From Luteimonas sp. 9C (GTDB lineage: Bacteria > Pseudomonadota > Gammaproteobacteria > Xanthomonadales > Xanthomonadaceae): a stretch of 64,000 nucleotides of DNA. Below the pieces are notes generated by a model. The model was not told the DNA's origin and did no database searches. It saw only the letters and a list, made by a program, of their open reading frames with translations. The stretch covers positions 1,502,095-1,566,094 of the forward strand of contig NZ_LR733312.1 of the NCBI RefSeq assembly GCF_902506295.1, read 5' to 3'. The position numbers and the translations under genes were made by a program. Below are positions 18,431 to 28,857 of the stretch, in pieces (the first letter of the stretch is position 1; each line of letters starts with the position of its first letter).

Positions 18431-18506
18431 CTCTAAGCAGCGCCGCAACTTCAAGTCTCTTGAAAAGCAGAGCAACGCGCGAAACAAAATCCAGAACAAC
18501 GCAGCC

Positions 18507-19919
18507 TCAGCCCGCATCCCCTTCCGGAATCATCCCGATCGCCACATCGATCTGCGCCAGCGCATTCTCGCGCCCGGCCAGATACACCGTATGCCCGATA
18601 TCCGGACTCACCTGGGTGCCGGTGATCGCGACCCGCAGCGGCTGCGCCACCTTGCCCATGCCCAGACCCAGGATCTCGACGGTCTCGCGGAACGCCGCAT
18701 CGATCGCCTCGACGTTCCACTCCGGCAGCGCGGCGAAACGCGCGCGGACATCGGCCAGCGGCGCGCGGGCTTCGGCCTTCAGGTGCTTGGCGACCGCCTT
18801 CTCGTCGTACGCCGTGATCGGGCGGTACCAGACCGCCGCACGCTCGGACATTTCCTTGAGCGTCTGCACGCGGTCGCGCAGCGCGACCACGACATCGGCC
18901 GGCGCGGGGCCTGCCGACAGGTCGTAACCGTCGCTGCGCAGATGCCATTCCAGATGCGCGGCGACCGCGGCCGGGTCGTCGGACTTCAGATACTGCTGGT
19001 TGAGCCAGCCGAGCTTGGCCATGTCGAGACGCGCGGCCTTGGCGTTGACGTCTTTGAGGTCGAACAGCTGCTGCATCTCGGTGATCGAGAAGATCTCCTG
19101 GTCGCCGTGCGACCAGCCCAACCGCACCAAGTAGTTCAGCAGCGCGTGCGGCAGGTAGCCGGCGTCGCGGTACTGCATGACGTCCGCCGCGCCGGTGCGC
19201 TTGGACAGCTTGGCGCCCTGCTCGTCGAGGATCATCGGCAGGTGCGAGAATGCGGGCACTTCCGCGCCGAGCGCGCGGTAGATGTTGATCTGCCGCGGCG
19301 TGTTGTTGACGTGGTCGTCGCCGCGCACGACGTCGGTGATGCCCATGTCCAGATCGTCGACGACGACGGCGAAGTTGTAGGTCGCGTAGCCGTCGGGGCG
19401 GAAGATCACCAGGTCGTCGAGTTCGCTGTTGGCGATCTCGATGCGGCCCTTGACCTTGTCCTCCCAGACCACGCTGCCGTCGAGCGGATTCTTCAGGCGG
19501 ATCACGCGGTTCGGATCGTCACGCTTCGGTTCGTTGCGCTCGCGATACGCGCCGTTGTAGCGCGGCTTTTCGCCCGCGGCCATCGCCGCTTCGCGCATCG
19601 CATCGAGCTCCGCCTTCGACTCGTAGGCGTAATAGGCCTTGCCGTCGGCGACCAGTTGCTCGGCGACTTCGGCGTAGCGGTCCAGTCGATGCGTCTGGTA
19701 GATCGGGCCTTCGTCGTAACCCAGGCCCAGCCACTCCATCGCTTCGAGGATCGCGTCGATCGCGGCCTGGGTGCTGCGTTCGCGGTCGGTGTCCTCGATG
19801 CGCAGCACGAACTCGCCGCCGCGCCTGCGCGCCTCCAGCCAGCAGTACAGCGCCGTGCGCGCGCCGCCGATGTGCAGGTAGCCGGTGGGACTGGGGGCGA
19901 ATCGGGTGCGGCAGGACAT
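18507..19919 (-). CDS. gltX: glutamyl-tRNA synthetase
   Basis: GltX charges tRNA-Glu. The 470-residue protein starts [20 protein letters not shown] at 19919, containing the class I HIGH motif in the form HIGG, and carries the KLSKR form of the KMSKS motif ([15 protein letters not shown]). The conserved catalytic-core segments [10 protein letters not shown] and [22 protein letters not shown] are present, and the C-terminal anticodon-binding region is helical as usual. Length is normal. Frames extending upstream to 19976 lack support. It is divergent from lpxH; the 80 bases between hold both promoters. Confidence 0.98.
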   Translation of the reverse strand: MSCRTRFAPSPTGYLHIGGARTALYCWLEARRRGGEFVLRIEDTDRERSTQAAIDAILEAMEWLGLGYDEGPIYQTHRLDRYAEVAEQLVADGKAYYAYESKAELDAMREAAMAAGEKPRYNGAYRERNEPKRDDPNRVIRLKNPLDGSVVWEDKVKGRIEIANSELDDLVIFRPDGYATYNFAVVVDDLDMGITDVVRGDDHVNNTPRQINIYRALGAEVPAFSHLPMILDEQGAKLSKRTGAADVMQYRDAGYLPHALLNYLVRLGWSHGDQEIFSITEMQQLFDLKDVNAKAARLDMAKLGWLNQQYLKSDDPAAVAAHLEWHLRSDGYDLSAGPAPADVVVALRDRVQTLKEMSERAAVWYRPITAYDEKAVAKHLKAEARAPLADVRARFAALPEWNVEAIDAAFRETVEILGLGMGKVAQPLRVAITGTQVSPDIGHTVYLAGRENALAQIDVAIGMIPEGDAG

Positions 19920-19999
19920 GCGCGGAACTCGGCGTGGGGACAGCGCGCATTCTAACCGGCGCGCCCAGCCGGCCACGGCGGCCGGATTACAATGGCGCC

Positions 20000-20746
20000 A
20001 TGACGACGCTTTTCATCTCCGACCTGCATCTGGATCCGGCGCGTCCGGAGATCACCGCGCTGTTCCTGGACTTCCTTGAGGGTGAAGCGCGCAGCGCGGA
20101 TGCGCTCTACGTCCTCGGCGATCTGTTCGAATCCTGGGTCGGTGACGACGATCCGTCCGACGCCGGTGCCCAGGTCGCCGGACGCCTGGCCGCGCTGTCG
20201 GAGACGGGTGTGCCGGTGGCCTTCATGCACGGCAACCGGGATTTCCTGGTCGGCCATGACTACGCGCGGCGCGCCGGCATGCGCCTGTTGCCCGATCCCG
20301 CGGTGATCGATCTCTACGGCCGGCCCGTGCTGCTGACCCACGGCGACCTGCTGTGCACCGGCGACGTCCAGTACCAGGCGGTGCGCGCGCAGGTGCGTGA
20401 TCCGGCCTGGCAGTCGCACATGCTGGCGCAGCCGCTCGCCGCACGCGTGGCATTCGCGCAGCAGGCACGCGACGCCAGCCAGGCGCGGGCCGCCAGCCTG
20501 CGTGGCGACGGCACGATGGAAACCGTCACCGACGTGGCGCCGGACACGGTCGAGGACTGGTTCGGGCGCTACGGCGTCGACACGATGATCCACGGGCATA
20601 CGCATCGCCCCGCGATCCACGACCTGCAGGTCGCCGGCCGCGATTGCAGGCGCATCGTGCTCGGCGACTGGTTCGAACAGGGTTCGGTGCTGCGTGCATC
20701 CGCGGACGGGCGACTGGCGCTGTCGGCGCTGCCCACCGCGATCTGA
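20000..20746 (+). CDS. lpxH: UDP-2,3-diacylglucosamine diphosphatase
   Basis: LpxH hydrolyses UDP-2,3-diacylglucosamine to lipid X on the cytoplasmic face of the inner membrane, an early lipid A step. The 248-residue calcineurin-like phosphoesterase shows all metal motifs: FISDLHLD at the start, [41 protein letters not shown] and [19 protein letters not shown] -10-like hexamer lies at 19988-19993, only six bases before the ATG, so either the leader is very short or another promoter is used. Single gene, divergent from gltX. Confidence 0.96.
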   Translation: MTTLFISDLHLDPARPEITALFLDFLEGEARSADALYVLGDLFESWVGDDDPSDAGAQVAGRLAALSETGVPVAFMHGNRDFLVGHDYARRAGMRLLPDPAVIDLYGRPVLLTHGDLLCTGDVQYQAVRAQVRDPAWQSHMLAQPLAARVAFAQQARDASQARAASLRGDGTMETVTDVAPDTVEDWFGRYGVDTMIHGHTHRPAIHDLQVAGRDCRRIVLGDWFEQGSVLRASADGRLALSALPTAI

Positions 20747-20849
20747 TCGCGGCTCGATCGGAGGTGCGTCTCCGCCAGGAGCGCGTTTGCGCGCGATGCC
20801 TCTCCCTGCGCCTGATCGCGTGCAAGCGTGCGCCTGCCTGCATGCAGCG

Positions 20850-21680
20850 CTAGCGTTCGGCGAGGGCCTGCAGCGCGGCCAGCTCTTCGTCGCTGAATCC
20901 CGCCGCGGCGCGGGCGTCGAGATTGAACGGGCCGTGCAGCACGGCGCGCGCGTACGCCGACAGCAGGTCGCGGAACGTCGGTTCGGGCTGCACGCCGCGG
21001 CGCTCGCAGAACCAGCGGAACCAGCGGCTGCCGGCGGCGACGTGCGCGACTTCCTCGCGGAGAATCACCTCCAGCACGGCGACGGTCTCGTGGTCGCCGA
21101 GCCCACGCAGCTTGACGATCATCCCCGGCGTCACGTCCAGGCCGCGTGCCTCCAGCACACGCGGCACCAGCGCCATGCGCGCCATGCCGTCGTGCGCGGT
21201 CTTCTCGCACATTTCCCACAATCCGTTGTGCGCGTCGAAATCGCCGTAGTCGAACCCGAGTGCGCGCAAACGGTCGCGCAGCATGACGAAATGCCGCGCC
21301 TCGTCATCGGCCACCGACACCCAGTCGGCGTAGTAATCGGCAGGCAGTTCGCGGAAGCGGTAGACCGCGTCCCAGCCCAGATCGATGGCATTGAGCTCGA
21401 TGTGCGCGATGGCGTGGATGAACGCCGCGCGGCCTTCGTCGCTGCCGAAGCCGCGCCGCGGCAGTTCGCGCGGATGCACGAGTTTCGGGCGTTCGGGGCG
21501 GCCCGGCATGCCGATCGGCCCGGGCGCAGGCGCGTTCGTATCGAGCGGCAGCGCGCCCTCGCGGAACCGGCGCGCGTAGGCTGCGGTCAGCGCGATCTTG
21601 TCATCGGGATCGCGCGCATCGAGACAGTGGCGCGCGGCCGCGAACAGATCCGCCGCGTCCGCGACCACCACCGCGCTCAC
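20850..21680 (-). CDS. DUF455 ferritin-like domain protein
   Basis: The 276-residue protein belongs to the DUF455 family of ferritin-like four-helix proteins. Metal-ligand style Glu/His pairs are seen in [33 protein letters not shown] and [17 protein letters not shown], as expected of a diiron centre. MiaE-like hydroxylases share the fold, but no reaction is established for this family. The start is a GTG at 21680 that overlaps the purF stop (GTGA), so expression is coupled to purF. The reading frame stays open further upstream inside purF, but that part has no family similarity. Confidence 0.88.
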   Translation of the reverse strand: MSAVVVADAADLFAAARHCLDARDPDDKIALTAAYARRFREGALPLDTNAPAPGPIGMPGRPERPKLVHPRELPRRGFGSDEGRAAFIHAIAHIELNAIDLGWDAVYRFRELPADYYADWVSVADDEARHFVMLRDRLRALGFDYGDFDAHNGLWEMCEKTAHDGMARMALVPRVLEARGLDVTPGMIVKLRGLGDHETVAVLEVILREEVAHVAAGSRWFRWFCERRGVQPEPTFRDLLSAYARAVLHGPFNLDARAAAGFSDEELAALQALAER

Positions 21681-23143
21681 GCGCGGCGCTTCTTCTTCGC
21701 GTCGTCGCTGCGCAGCTGCTGCAGACGCTCGAAATAGCCGCCTTCGATGCCGGTGACGTACTCGCCGCTGAAGCAGGAGCTGTCGAACCGGCGCTCGGGG
21801 AATTTCGGACCGGCGACGGCGGTTTCGAGATCGGCGAGATCCTGGTAGATCAGCCAGTCGCAGCCGAGGAAGGCTTCGATCTCTTTTTCGGTGCGGTTGT
21901 GCGCGACCAGTTCGTCGACCGACGGCATGTCGATGCCGTAGATGTTGGGATGCCGGACCGGCGGCGCGGCCGAGGCGAGATACACCTTCTTGGCGCCCGC
22001 GTCGCGCGCCATCTGCACGATCTGCTTGGACGTGGTGCCGCGCACGATCGAGTCGTCGACCAGCAGCACCACGCGGTTGCGGAATTCCAGCGGAATCGGA
22101 TTGAGCTTGCGCTTGACCGACTTCGCGCGCTCGCCCTGCCCCGGCATGATGAAGGTGCGCCCGACGTAGCGGTTCTTGATGAAACCCTCGCGGTACTTCA
22201 CGCCCAGCACGTTGGAAATTTCCAGCGCCGCATCGCGCGAGGTGTCCGGAATCGGAATCACCGTGTCGATGTCGTGGTCGGGGCGCAGGCGCAGGATCTT
22301 CTCGCCCAGCGTGACGCCCATGCGCATGCGCGCCTTGTGCACCGAGATGTTCTCGATCATCGAGTCCGGACGCGCGAAATACACGTATTCGAAGATGCAC
22401 GGCGCATGCGGCTGCCGGGGCGCGCATTCGCGGTGGTGCAGCTCGCCGCGTGCGGTGATGACGATGCCCTCACCCGGCTCCACGTCGCGCAGATGCTCGA
22501 ACCCGAGGATGTCGAGCGCGACCGATTCCGACGCCACCGCGTACTCGGTGCCCTCGCTGGTTTCGCGCTTGCCCAGCACCAGCGGACGGATGCCGTGCGG
22601 ATCGCGGAACGCGACCAGGCCCAGACCCAGCACCGTCGCGACCACCGCGTATCCGCCCTTGGCGCGGCGGTTCACGCCTTCGACCGCGCGGAACGCGGCC
22701 TCGGGCGTCAGCGCCTTCTCGCGGTCGAGCTCGTGCGCGAACACGTTGAGCAGCACTTCCGAATCCGACTCGGTGTTGACGTTGCGGCGGTCGGTTTCGA
22801 ACACCTGCTGGCGCAGCTGGTCGGTGTTGACCAGGTTGCCGTTGTGGGCGAGCGCGATGCCGTAGGGCGAGTTGACGTAGAACGGCTGCGCTTCGTCATG
22901 GCCCTCGCTGCCGGCGGTGGGATAGCGGCAGTGGGCGATGCCCACGCGCCCCTGCAGCAGATCCATCGCCCTGGTGTCGAACACGTCGCGCACCAGGCCG
23001 TTGCCCTTGTGCACGCGCATCACCGTGCCGTTGGAGACGGCGATGCCGGCCGCGTCCTGCCCGCGGTGCTGCAGCACAGTCAGGCCGTCGTACAACGCGG
23101 CTGCGACTTCAGAGGTTCCGACAATCCCGACGATCCCGCACAT
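21677..23143 (-). CDS. purF: amidophosphoribosyltransferase
   Basis: PurF transfers the amide nitrogen of glutamine to PRPP, the first committed step of purine synthesis. The 488-residue protein begins [20 protein letters not shown], with Cys2 as the N-terminal nucleophile of the glutaminase domain after Met removal. Other motifs are [11 protein letters not shown], the NLVNTDQLR segment, and the PRPP loop [20 protein letters not shown] in the synthase domain. No propeptide precedes Cys2, as in E. coli-type enzymes. Upstream is a SPOR-domain gene; cvpA, which usually separates the two, is absent. Confidence 0.98.
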   Translation of the reverse strand: MCGIVGIVGTSEVAAALYDGLTVLQHRGQDAAGIAVSNGTVMRVHKGNGLVRDVFDTRAMDLLQGRVGIAHCRYPTAGSEGHDEAQPFYVNSPYGIALAHNGNLVNTDQLRQQVFETDRRNVNTESDSEVLLNVFAHELDREKALTPEAAFRAVEGVNRRAKGGYAVVATVLGLGLVAFRDPHGIRPLVLGKRETSEGTEYAVASESVALDILGFEHLRDVEPGEGIVITARGELHHRECAPRQPHAPCIFEYVYFARPDSMIENISVHKARMRMGVTLGEKILRLRPDHDIDTVIPIPDTSRDAALEISNVLGVKYREGFIKNRYVGRTFIMPGQGERAKSVKRKLNPIPLEFRNRVVLLVDDSIVRGTTSKQIVQMARDAGAKKVYLASAAPPVRHPNIYGIDMPSVDELVAHNRTEKEIEAFLGCDWLIYQDLADLETAVAGPKFPERRFDSSCFSGEYVTGIEGGYFERLQQLRSDDAKKKRRA

Positions 23144-23217
23144 GTTCGATTTCCAGTTCGGCTTGGGGCGCGCGGACGCGCCGGTATGAAGTGTGGGGCG
23201 ATGCGTCCCGGCGGGGC

Positions 23218-24240
23218 TCAGGGATGCGAGCGGACCAGACCGTCGACGCCCACCGCGCTGCGGACGCGCGTCTTGAGCTGATCGGCGTCGCCGCGCGACG
23301 CGACCGGGCCGGCCTTGACCCGGGTCAGGCGCCCCTTGTCGGTCTCGACCGAATCGGTGAACGCGGTGATGCCGGCGCCGCGCAGACGATCGCGCATCGC
23401 GTTGGCATCGGCGGCGTTGCTGAAGGCGCCCACCTGGACCACGAAGCCGGTGCCCGACGTCGGCGCAGCTGCGGCCGGCGGCGGCGTTGCGGGCGCTGCG
23501 GCGGGGGGTGTCTGTGCAGGCGGCGTGCGCGCAACTGGTCGCGCCGCGGGCGCGTCCTGCGGCAGTGGCTCGGTCGTCGGCGTCGCGGGCGCAGGCGCGG
23601 GGGTCGGGCGCGAGGCTACCGGCGTGGCCGGCGCCGGCGTGTCCGGACGCGCCACGTCGGGCCGGGTGCCCGCATCGAGCGTGACCACGCGCGGGGTCAC
23701 GTCGTCGCGGACCTGCGCGGCGCGCACGCGGACGATCTCGGCGTCGGCGCGATTGGCATACGGCCCGAGACGTACACGCTGTGCCGGCTTGCCGTTGAGC
23801 GTGAAGCCTTCGCGGTAGCCGGTCAGGCCGGACTGGGACAGCTGGCGCAGGATCGCATCGGCATCGGCCTCGTTGGCGAACGCGGCGTAATGCACGGCGT
23901 ACCCGCCGCCGGCCGCGGTGACGGGCAAGGCGGTGTCCTGGTCGGCCGTATCGACGGTCGGCAGCGCGCTGCCATCCGGCCGGGTGGCCGCCGGCGCCGC
24001 GGGCGCCGCTTCGGACACCGGCGCGCCTGCGAGCGCACCGCCCGCGCGCGCCGGTGGCGGCGCGATCAACGGCAGGTCGACGGTCTTGTAGTCGCCCGCC
24101 GGCGCATCGGGCACGTCCAGCGACATGTCCGGCAGGCCGCTCGCGGGCGCAGGGCCCTTGATCAGCATCGGCAGGAAAATGACCGCGAGCGCGATCAGCA
24201 CGGCGGCGCCGATCAGGCGTTGTTTCAATGCAGGCGACAT
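23218..24240 (-). CDS. membrane protein with two SPOR domains
   Basis: The 340-residue protein (start [20 protein letters not shown] at 24240) has an N-terminal membrane anchor at residues 7-27, then a periplasmic part. It carries two SPOR peptidoglycan-binding domains: residues about 113-185 ([20 protein letters not shown]) and 264-338 ([20 protein letters not shown]), separated by a Pro/Ala-rich linker of some 70 residues. SPOR domains bind glycan strands stripped of stem peptides at division sites; DedD is the usual relative but has one SPOR domain. Position between folC and purF matches the dedD place in many gammaproteobacteria. Confidence 0.9.
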   Translation of the reverse strand: MSPALKQRLIGAAVLIALAVIFLPMLIKGPAPASGLPDMSLDVPDAPAGDYKTVDLPLIAPPPARAGGALAGAPVSEAAPAAPAATRPDGSALPTVDTADQDTALPVTAAGGGYAVHYAAFANEADADAILRQLSQSGLTGYREGFTLNGKPAQRVRLGPYANRADAEIVRVRAAQVRDDVTPRVVTLDAGTRPDVARPDTPAPATPVASRPTPAPAPATPTTEPLPQDAPAARPVARTPPAQTPPAAAPATPPPAAAAPTSGTGFVVQVGAFSNAADANAMRDRLRGAGITAFTDSVETDKGRLTRVKAGPVASRGDADQLKTRVRSAVGVDGLVRSHP

Positions 24241-24294
24241 GCGGAATCCGGACACGGGGCCGCGCAAATTATACGCGCCGTCCCGCCCTGCTTC

Positions 24295-25569
24295 TTAACG
24301 CCTGCCCTGCAGCGCCTGCAGGGCCGCCGCCGCGGCGTGGAACGTGCCGAACACCAGGATGCGGTCGCCGGACGCGGCATCGGCCCGCGCCGCAGCCAGT
24401 GCCGCATCGACATCGGCGTGCTCGGCGATCCCGCCGGCCAGCGTGGCAGGCAGGCGTGCGCGCAGCGTGGCGGCATCCTGGCCGCGGGCGCCGGCGGCGG
24501 TAGATCCCGCCAGATGCCAATGGGCGATCGAAGGCGCCAGCGCGCCCGCCACACCGGCTGCGTCCTTGTCCGCGAGCGCGGCGTAGACCGCCACCGTGCG
24601 GCCCGCGGCCGGCGACGCGACCAGCCACTCGGCCAGCGCCTGCGCCGCTTGCGGGTTGTGGGCCACGTCGACGACGATCTCCACCCCCCCGCGCTCGAAG
24701 CGCTGCAGGCGCCCGGCCACGGTCGCGCCGGCAATCCCAGCCGCGAGCGCGGCGTCTCCAGTGTCACGGTCCAGCGCGCGGATCGCCGCGATCGCGACCG
24801 CCGCGTTGCGCAGCTGCACGGGCGCCGACAATGCCGGCATCGGCAGCGCCACCTCGAAGCCGACCTCGCGCCAGATCCAGGTACCCGGGTCCGTGGGCGC
24901 GTAGAGGAAATCGCTGCCCCCGCGGATCGCCACCGCGCCGATGCGGTAGGCGTGCTGCAGCACGCTCGCCGGCGGGTCGGTGTCGCCGAGCACCAGCGGC
25001 TTCCACGCGCGGGCGATGCCGGCTTTCTCACGTCCGATGGTCTCGACGTCGTCGCCGAGCCAGTCCTGGTGATCGAGACCCACCGTGGTGATCACCGCGA
25101 CGTCGGGATCGACGATGTTGACCGCATCGAGCCGACCGCCGAGGCCGACCTCGAGCACTGCGAGATCCAGGTCCGCACGCGCGAACAGCCACAGCGCCGC
25201 CAGCGTGCCGGTCTCGAAATAGGTCAGCGGCGTGTCGCCACGCGCCGCCTCGACCGCCTCGAACGCCTCCACCAGCGCGGCGTCCTCGACATCGTGTCCA
25301 TCGATGCGCACGCGCTCGTTGTAGGCCAGCAGATGCGGCGAGGTGTACGCACCGACGCGCCAGCCGGCCGAACGCGCGATGGCTTCGACGAAGGCGACGG
25401 TCGATCCCTTGCCGTTGGTGCCGGCGATCGTGATCACCTGCGTCGCGGGACGGCCACAGTCCATGCGCGCGTAGACCGCGCCGACGCGGTCGAGACCCAT
25501 CTCGATTTCGGTCGGGTGGCGCGCCTCGATCGCCGACAGCCAGTCGGCCAGCGAACGACGGTTGCTCAT
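24295..25569 (-). CDS. folC: dihydrofolate synthase/folylpolyglutamate synthase
   Basis: FolC adds glutamate to dihydropteroate and then to folates. The 424-residue Mur-ligase-type protein starts MSNRRSLADWLSAIEARHPT at 25569. It has the P-loop VITIAGTNGKGSTVAFVEAI, the YTSPHLLAYNERVRI segment, VLEVGLGGRLDAVNIVDPDV, TTVGLDHQDWLG and, in the C domain, VVDVAHNPQAAQAL. The ATG overlaps the stop of the histidine phosphatase gene upstream (ATGA), and the SPOR gene follows 54 bases later, so these form one operon. Confidence 0.97.
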   Translation of the reverse strand: MSNRRSLADWLSAIEARHPTEIEMGLDRVGAVYARMDCGRPATQVITIAGTNGKGSTVAFVEAIARSAGWRVGAYTSPHLLAYNERVRIDGHDVEDAALVEAFEAVEAARGDTPLTYFETGTLAALWLFARADLDLAVLEVGLGGRLDAVNIVDPDVAVITTVGLDHQDWLGDDVETIGREKAGIARAWKPLVLGDTDPPASVLQHAYRIGAVAIRGGSDFLYAPTDPGTWIWREVGFEVALPMPALSAPVQLRNAAVAIAAIRALDRDTGDAALAAGIAGATVAGRLQRFERGGVEIVVDVAHNPQAAQALAEWLVASPAAGRTVAVYAALADKDAAGVAGALAPSIAHWHLAGSTAAGARGQDAATLRARLPATLAGGIAEHADVDAALAAARADAASGDRILVFGTFHAAAAALQALQGRR

Positions 25570-26210
25570 AGCGCCCGGTGGACCGCCTCGCCGAAGAACG
25601 CGGTGTGGTGCGCGCAGTCGTTGAGTCGCACGACGTCGAGGTTGTCGACGTCCGGACCTTCGAGCAGATTCAAGGTGGTCGGCGCCTGGCGGAAGGTCCA
25701 CAGGCGCGAGAGCGGAATGCCGAGCACGCGACACAGGATCACGCGGTTGACGGCGTCGTGGGCGACGATCAGCGCGGTGTCGTCCGCACCGAGACCGTCG
25801 ACGGCGCGTGCGAACGCGGGCCAGGCGCGGTCGAACACCTGCTGCAGCGATTCACCGCCGGGCATCTGCACGGTATCGGGCGCGTCGCGCCATGCGGTCA
25901 GGCGCTCGGGATCGTGCGCGCGGATCTCGCTCGCCAGCAGCCCTTCCCAGGTGCCGTGGGCGATTTCGGCCAGTCCGGGATCGGTCGCCAGCGTGGCGGC
26001 GCGTGTCTCGCCGAGCGCCAGGCGCGCGGTGCGGTCGGCGCGCGCGAGCGGCGATGCGACCGCGCGATCGATGCGCACATCGGCCAGGCGCGCGCCGAGC
26101 AGCGTGGCCTGACGCTCCCCGACCTCCGACAGCGGAATGTCTTCCTGCCCCTGGTAACGGCCTTCGGCATTCCACGGCGTTTCGCCGTGGCGGGCGAGCA
26201 GGATTCTCAT
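25566..26210 (-). CDS. histidine phosphatase family protein
   Basis: The 214-residue protein shows the phosphoglycerate-mutase-like fold with the catalytic RHG motif at the N terminus (MRILLARHGETPWNAEGRY), the arginine of ASPLARADRTARL, the Glu of LAEIAHGTWEGL, and the second catalytic His in ALIVAHDAVNRVIL. Relatives include CobC alpha-ribazole phosphatase and general sugar phosphatases, and the substrate is unknown. It is first in the folC-SPOR gene run and its stop overlaps the folC start. Confidence 0.92.
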   Translation of the reverse strand: MRILLARHGETPWNAEGRYQGQEDIPLSEVGERQATLLGARLADVRIDRAVASPLARADRTARLALGETRAATLATDPGLAEIAHGTWEGLLASEIRAHDPERLTAWRDAPDTVQMPGGESLQQVFDRAWPAFARAVDGLGADDTALIVAHDAVNRVILCRVLGIPLSRLWTFRQAPTTLNLLEGPDVDNLDVVRLNDCAHHTAFFGEAVHRAL

Positions 26211-26298
26211 CGCGCGGTTCCTCGAATGGGGGGCGTCCGGCGATGCCGGCGCGACAGTTTACGGGAGGGGCATCCTCGAAGCGTCCGGGAATGCCGAC

Positions 26299-26484
26299 CG
26301 TAGGATGGGTAGAGCGCAGCGAAACCCGTCATTGCTCTGTGCCGGCTCGTGAAAAAGATTGGTGATGCCGCTGATGTCGCACGGGCACATGTCAGCATCG
26401 ATCAGCCCGGTGATGCCGCGACGCGGATCTCGCGGATTCTCGGGATGGCAGCGATGGGCTTCGCTGCGCTCTACCCATCCTACG
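26299..26484. repeat. inverted repeat pair around a 122-base spacer
   Basis: The 32-base arm at 26299-26330 (CGTAGGATGGGTAGAGCGCA...) reappears in reverse complement at 26453-26484 with two mismatches. I know this motif as a dispersed intergenic repeat of gammaproteobacteria. It takes up most of the 322-base gap between the phosphatase start and the S46 peptidase stop, and the spacer holds no visible gene. Transcribed, the arms would pair into a long hairpin. Confidence 0.8.
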
Positions 26485-26532
26485 AACGCATCGCGCGCGC
26501 CGGGGCACATGGCCCGGGCGCGCGAACAATCA

Positions 26533-28701
26533 TCAGCGTGCGGACGCGCCCATTTCCTGCAGCAGGCGCGGCGCGGGCTCGACTTCCTGCATGACCCAGC
26601 GGATGTAGCGCTGGTCGACCGAGATCGTGCGGGTCATGGCCGGATCGAAGACCCAGTTCGACACCACCGCTTCCCAGGTCATGTCGAACAGCAGGCCGGT
26701 CAGGCGACCGTCCGCATCGAGCACCGGCGAGCCGGAGTTGCCGCCGGTGACGTCGAGATCGGACAGGAAGTTGACCGGCACGCTGCGCAGGCGACGATCG
26801 GCCAGGCCGCCATCGCGATCGGCGGCGATCGCGTTGAGTTGCGCCTTGGGCGCGTCGAACGGCTCGGCGCCGGTGGCCTTGGGCGGGATCTCGTCCAGAC
26901 GCGTGAACGGGGTCTGCTGCGCGCCGGCGAGGTTGGTGTACCCCATCACGTTGCCGAACGTGAGGCGCAGCGAGGAATTCGCGTCGGGGTACACCGCCTC
27001 CTTGCGGCTGGCGCGGTAATCGGCCACGGCCTGCAGATAGGTCGGGCGCAGCTGCAGCAGATCGCCGGCACGGGCCTTCGAGGCGAGTTCGATCTGCAGC
27101 AGTTCCGGCGTCACCGCTGCGGCATACATCAGCGCCGGATCGCGGCTGCGCAGGAATGCGTGGCGATCGGCGGCGAACCACTTCAGGCGCTCGTCGCTGT
27201 TGGCGAGCACGCTGCGCTGCAGACGATCCAGTGCGCGATCGATCGCCGCCGCATCGTTGCCGCCCAGCCAGGTGTCGATCGCCGCGATGCGCTGCTCGGG
27301 CGGCAGCTGGATGTACTGCATCAGCGCATAGCGCGTGAGCTCACGGTCCATTTCCGCCACGAAGCGACGGTCCATCTGCTTCAGGCCGCCCTCGATCGCC
27401 GGCAGATCACGCTGCTGGTAGCCCTGCTCGCGCATCGCGTCGGGCTTTTCCTTTTCCATCGACAGGCGGTAGAGGCGGTTCGCGGTCGACAGCAGGCCGC
27501 TGTTGTCGAGCAGCGACAGCACCAGATCGCGTTCGCGCGTGGCCCTGGCCTGTGCATCGAGCGCCACGATCTTCGCGTGCGCGTCGAGCGCGGCTGCGCC
27601 GTCGTCGCCGCGGCTGCGCAGCCACTCGAGCACTGCGGCTTCCTCGGCCTGCTTGCGCGCCAGCGCGCCGACGCGCTCGAAGCCCTGCAACTGGCCTTCG
27701 TAGTTCTTCAGCGTGTTCTGCCAGCCGCGCACGGCGCTGGCGTAGCGCACGTCGATCTCGGGGTCCGCCTTGCCGCGCGCCTCGACCAGATCGATCAGCG
27801 CGCGGTAATGGCGGCCGATCTGCGGGTAGCGCCAGGCGACGGTTTCGGAGAATTCGTCAGCGAAGGCGTAACGGCTGGTGCGGCCGGGATAGCCGGCGAC
27901 CATGACGAAATCCTTCTCGCGCAAGGGCTTGTCGGCCAGGCGCAGGAAGCGCTGCGGCGTATAGGGAATGTTGTCCTCGGCGTAGTCGGCCGGGCGGCCG
28001 TCACGGCCGACGTAGGCGCGGTAGAAGGCGAAATCGCCGGTGTGGCGCGGCCACATCCAGTTGTCGACATCGCCGCCGAAGCTGCCGATGCCGCCCGCCG
28101 GCGCATAGACCAGGCGCACGTCGCGGATTTCGAGGTTGCGGAACAGCCGGTAGCTGTTGCCGCCGAGGAAGCTGTACAGGCGGCAGCGGTACGCGGCATC
28201 GGCCTCGCAGCGCGCGACGAGGGTCTTCTCGATCGTATCGAGCGCGGTGGTCCGGCCCAGACCGTCGGGCGCGGCGTCGATCGCGGCGCGGACTTCGGCA
28301 GTCACGTCCTGGATGCTGTCGAGCGCGTAGATGCGCGCATTCGGCCCGGCGGAAATTTCGTCACCGAGCGCCGCGGCGTTGAAGCCGTCGCGCATCAGGT
28401 TGTTCTCGGGCGTCGAATTCAGCTGGATCGCACCATAGGCGCAATGATGGTTGGTCAGCACCAGGCCCTGCGGCGAAACGAAGCTCGCGGTGCAGCCACC
28501 CAGCGACACGACGGCGCCCAGCGGATCGCCGGTCAGATCCGCCAACCGGTTCGGATCGAGCTTCAGACCGGCCTTGCGCAGTGCCGGCGCGATGTCCGGC
28601 AACTGCTGCGGCACCCACATGCCCTCGCCCGCCATCGCCGCCGGCGCGCTGCAACTGAAGAAGACGCCCAGCAGCGTCGCGGCCAGTAACGGATGGCGCA
28701 T
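26533..28701 (-). CDS. S46-family dipeptidyl-peptidase
   Basis: The 722-residue protein has a signal peptide (cleavage near PAAMAGEG, about residue 24) and is probably periplasmic. The chymotrypsin-like triad is in family order: His in LVLTNHHCAYGAIQ, Asp in FGGDVDNWMWPRHTGDF, and Ser in DVTGGNSGSPVLDADGR. Length and order match DPP7/DPP11-type enzymes, which release dipeptides from extracellular or periplasmic peptides. The specificity-determining position near the C terminus (LLFDMTWEAVVSNWVFDP) would decide between DPP7-like and DPP11-like, and I cannot assign it from sequence alone. Single gene. Confidence 0.95.
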   Translation of the reverse strand: MRHPLLAATLLGVFFSCSAPAAMAGEGMWVPQQLPDIAPALRKAGLKLDPNRLADLTGDPLGAVVSLGGCTASFVSPQGLVLTNHHCAYGAIQLNSTPENNLMRDGFNAAALGDEISAGPNARIYALDSIQDVTAEVRAAIDAAPDGLGRTTALDTIEKTLVARCEADAAYRCRLYSFLGGNSYRLFRNLEIRDVRLVYAPAGGIGSFGGDVDNWMWPRHTGDFAFYRAYVGRDGRPADYAEDNIPYTPQRFLRLADKPLREKDFVMVAGYPGRTSRYAFADEFSETVAWRYPQIGRHYRALIDLVEARGKADPEIDVRYASAVRGWQNTLKNYEGQLQGFERVGALARKQAEEAAVLEWLRSRGDDGAAALDAHAKIVALDAQARATRERDLVLSLLDNSGLLSTANRLYRLSMEKEKPDAMREQGYQQRDLPAIEGGLKQMDRRFVAEMDRELTRYALMQYIQLPPEQRIAAIDTWLGGNDAAAIDRALDRLQRSVLANSDERLKWFAADRHAFLRSRDPALMYAAAVTPELLQIELASKARAGDLLQLRPTYLQAVADYRASRKEAVYPDANSSLRLTFGNVMGYTNLAGAQQTPFTRLDEIPPKATGAEPFDAPKAQLNAIAADRDGGLADRRLRSVPVNFLSDLDVTGGNSGSPVLDADGRLTGLLFDMTWEAVVSNWVFDPAMTRTISVDQRYIRWVMQEVEPAPRLLQEMGASAR

Positions 28702-28816
28702 GGTGGTCCTGTGGATCGTGACGGGGGGCCAAGTCTAGCCAACCCGCCGGCCCGGCGCAGGCCAACGGCGGCTGGCCGAGGTGCGGGTGCAGCACGGCCG
28801 CAGCAGGCGCGCCCCG

Positions 28817-28822
28817 TATAAT
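28817..28822 (+). promoter_or_regulatory. -10 element for tdh
   Basis: A perfect TATAAT hexamer sits 35 bases before the tdh ATG in GC-rich surroundings. No consensus -35 is seen at the right spacing. Confidence 0.6.
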
Positions 28823-28857
28823 CGCGGGCTCTTTCCGCCACCGGCAGACACGACACA

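Noticed and set aside
18149-18436. Reading frames inside the large inverted repeat
   Set aside because: They cross hairpin structures, lack Shine-Dalgarno sites and show no family similarity.
23191-26112. 973-residue plus-strand frame opposite the SPOR, folC and phosphatase genes
   Set aside because: Arg/Gly/His-rich composition with no domain, antisense to three clearly conserved genes; a GC-rich shadow frame.
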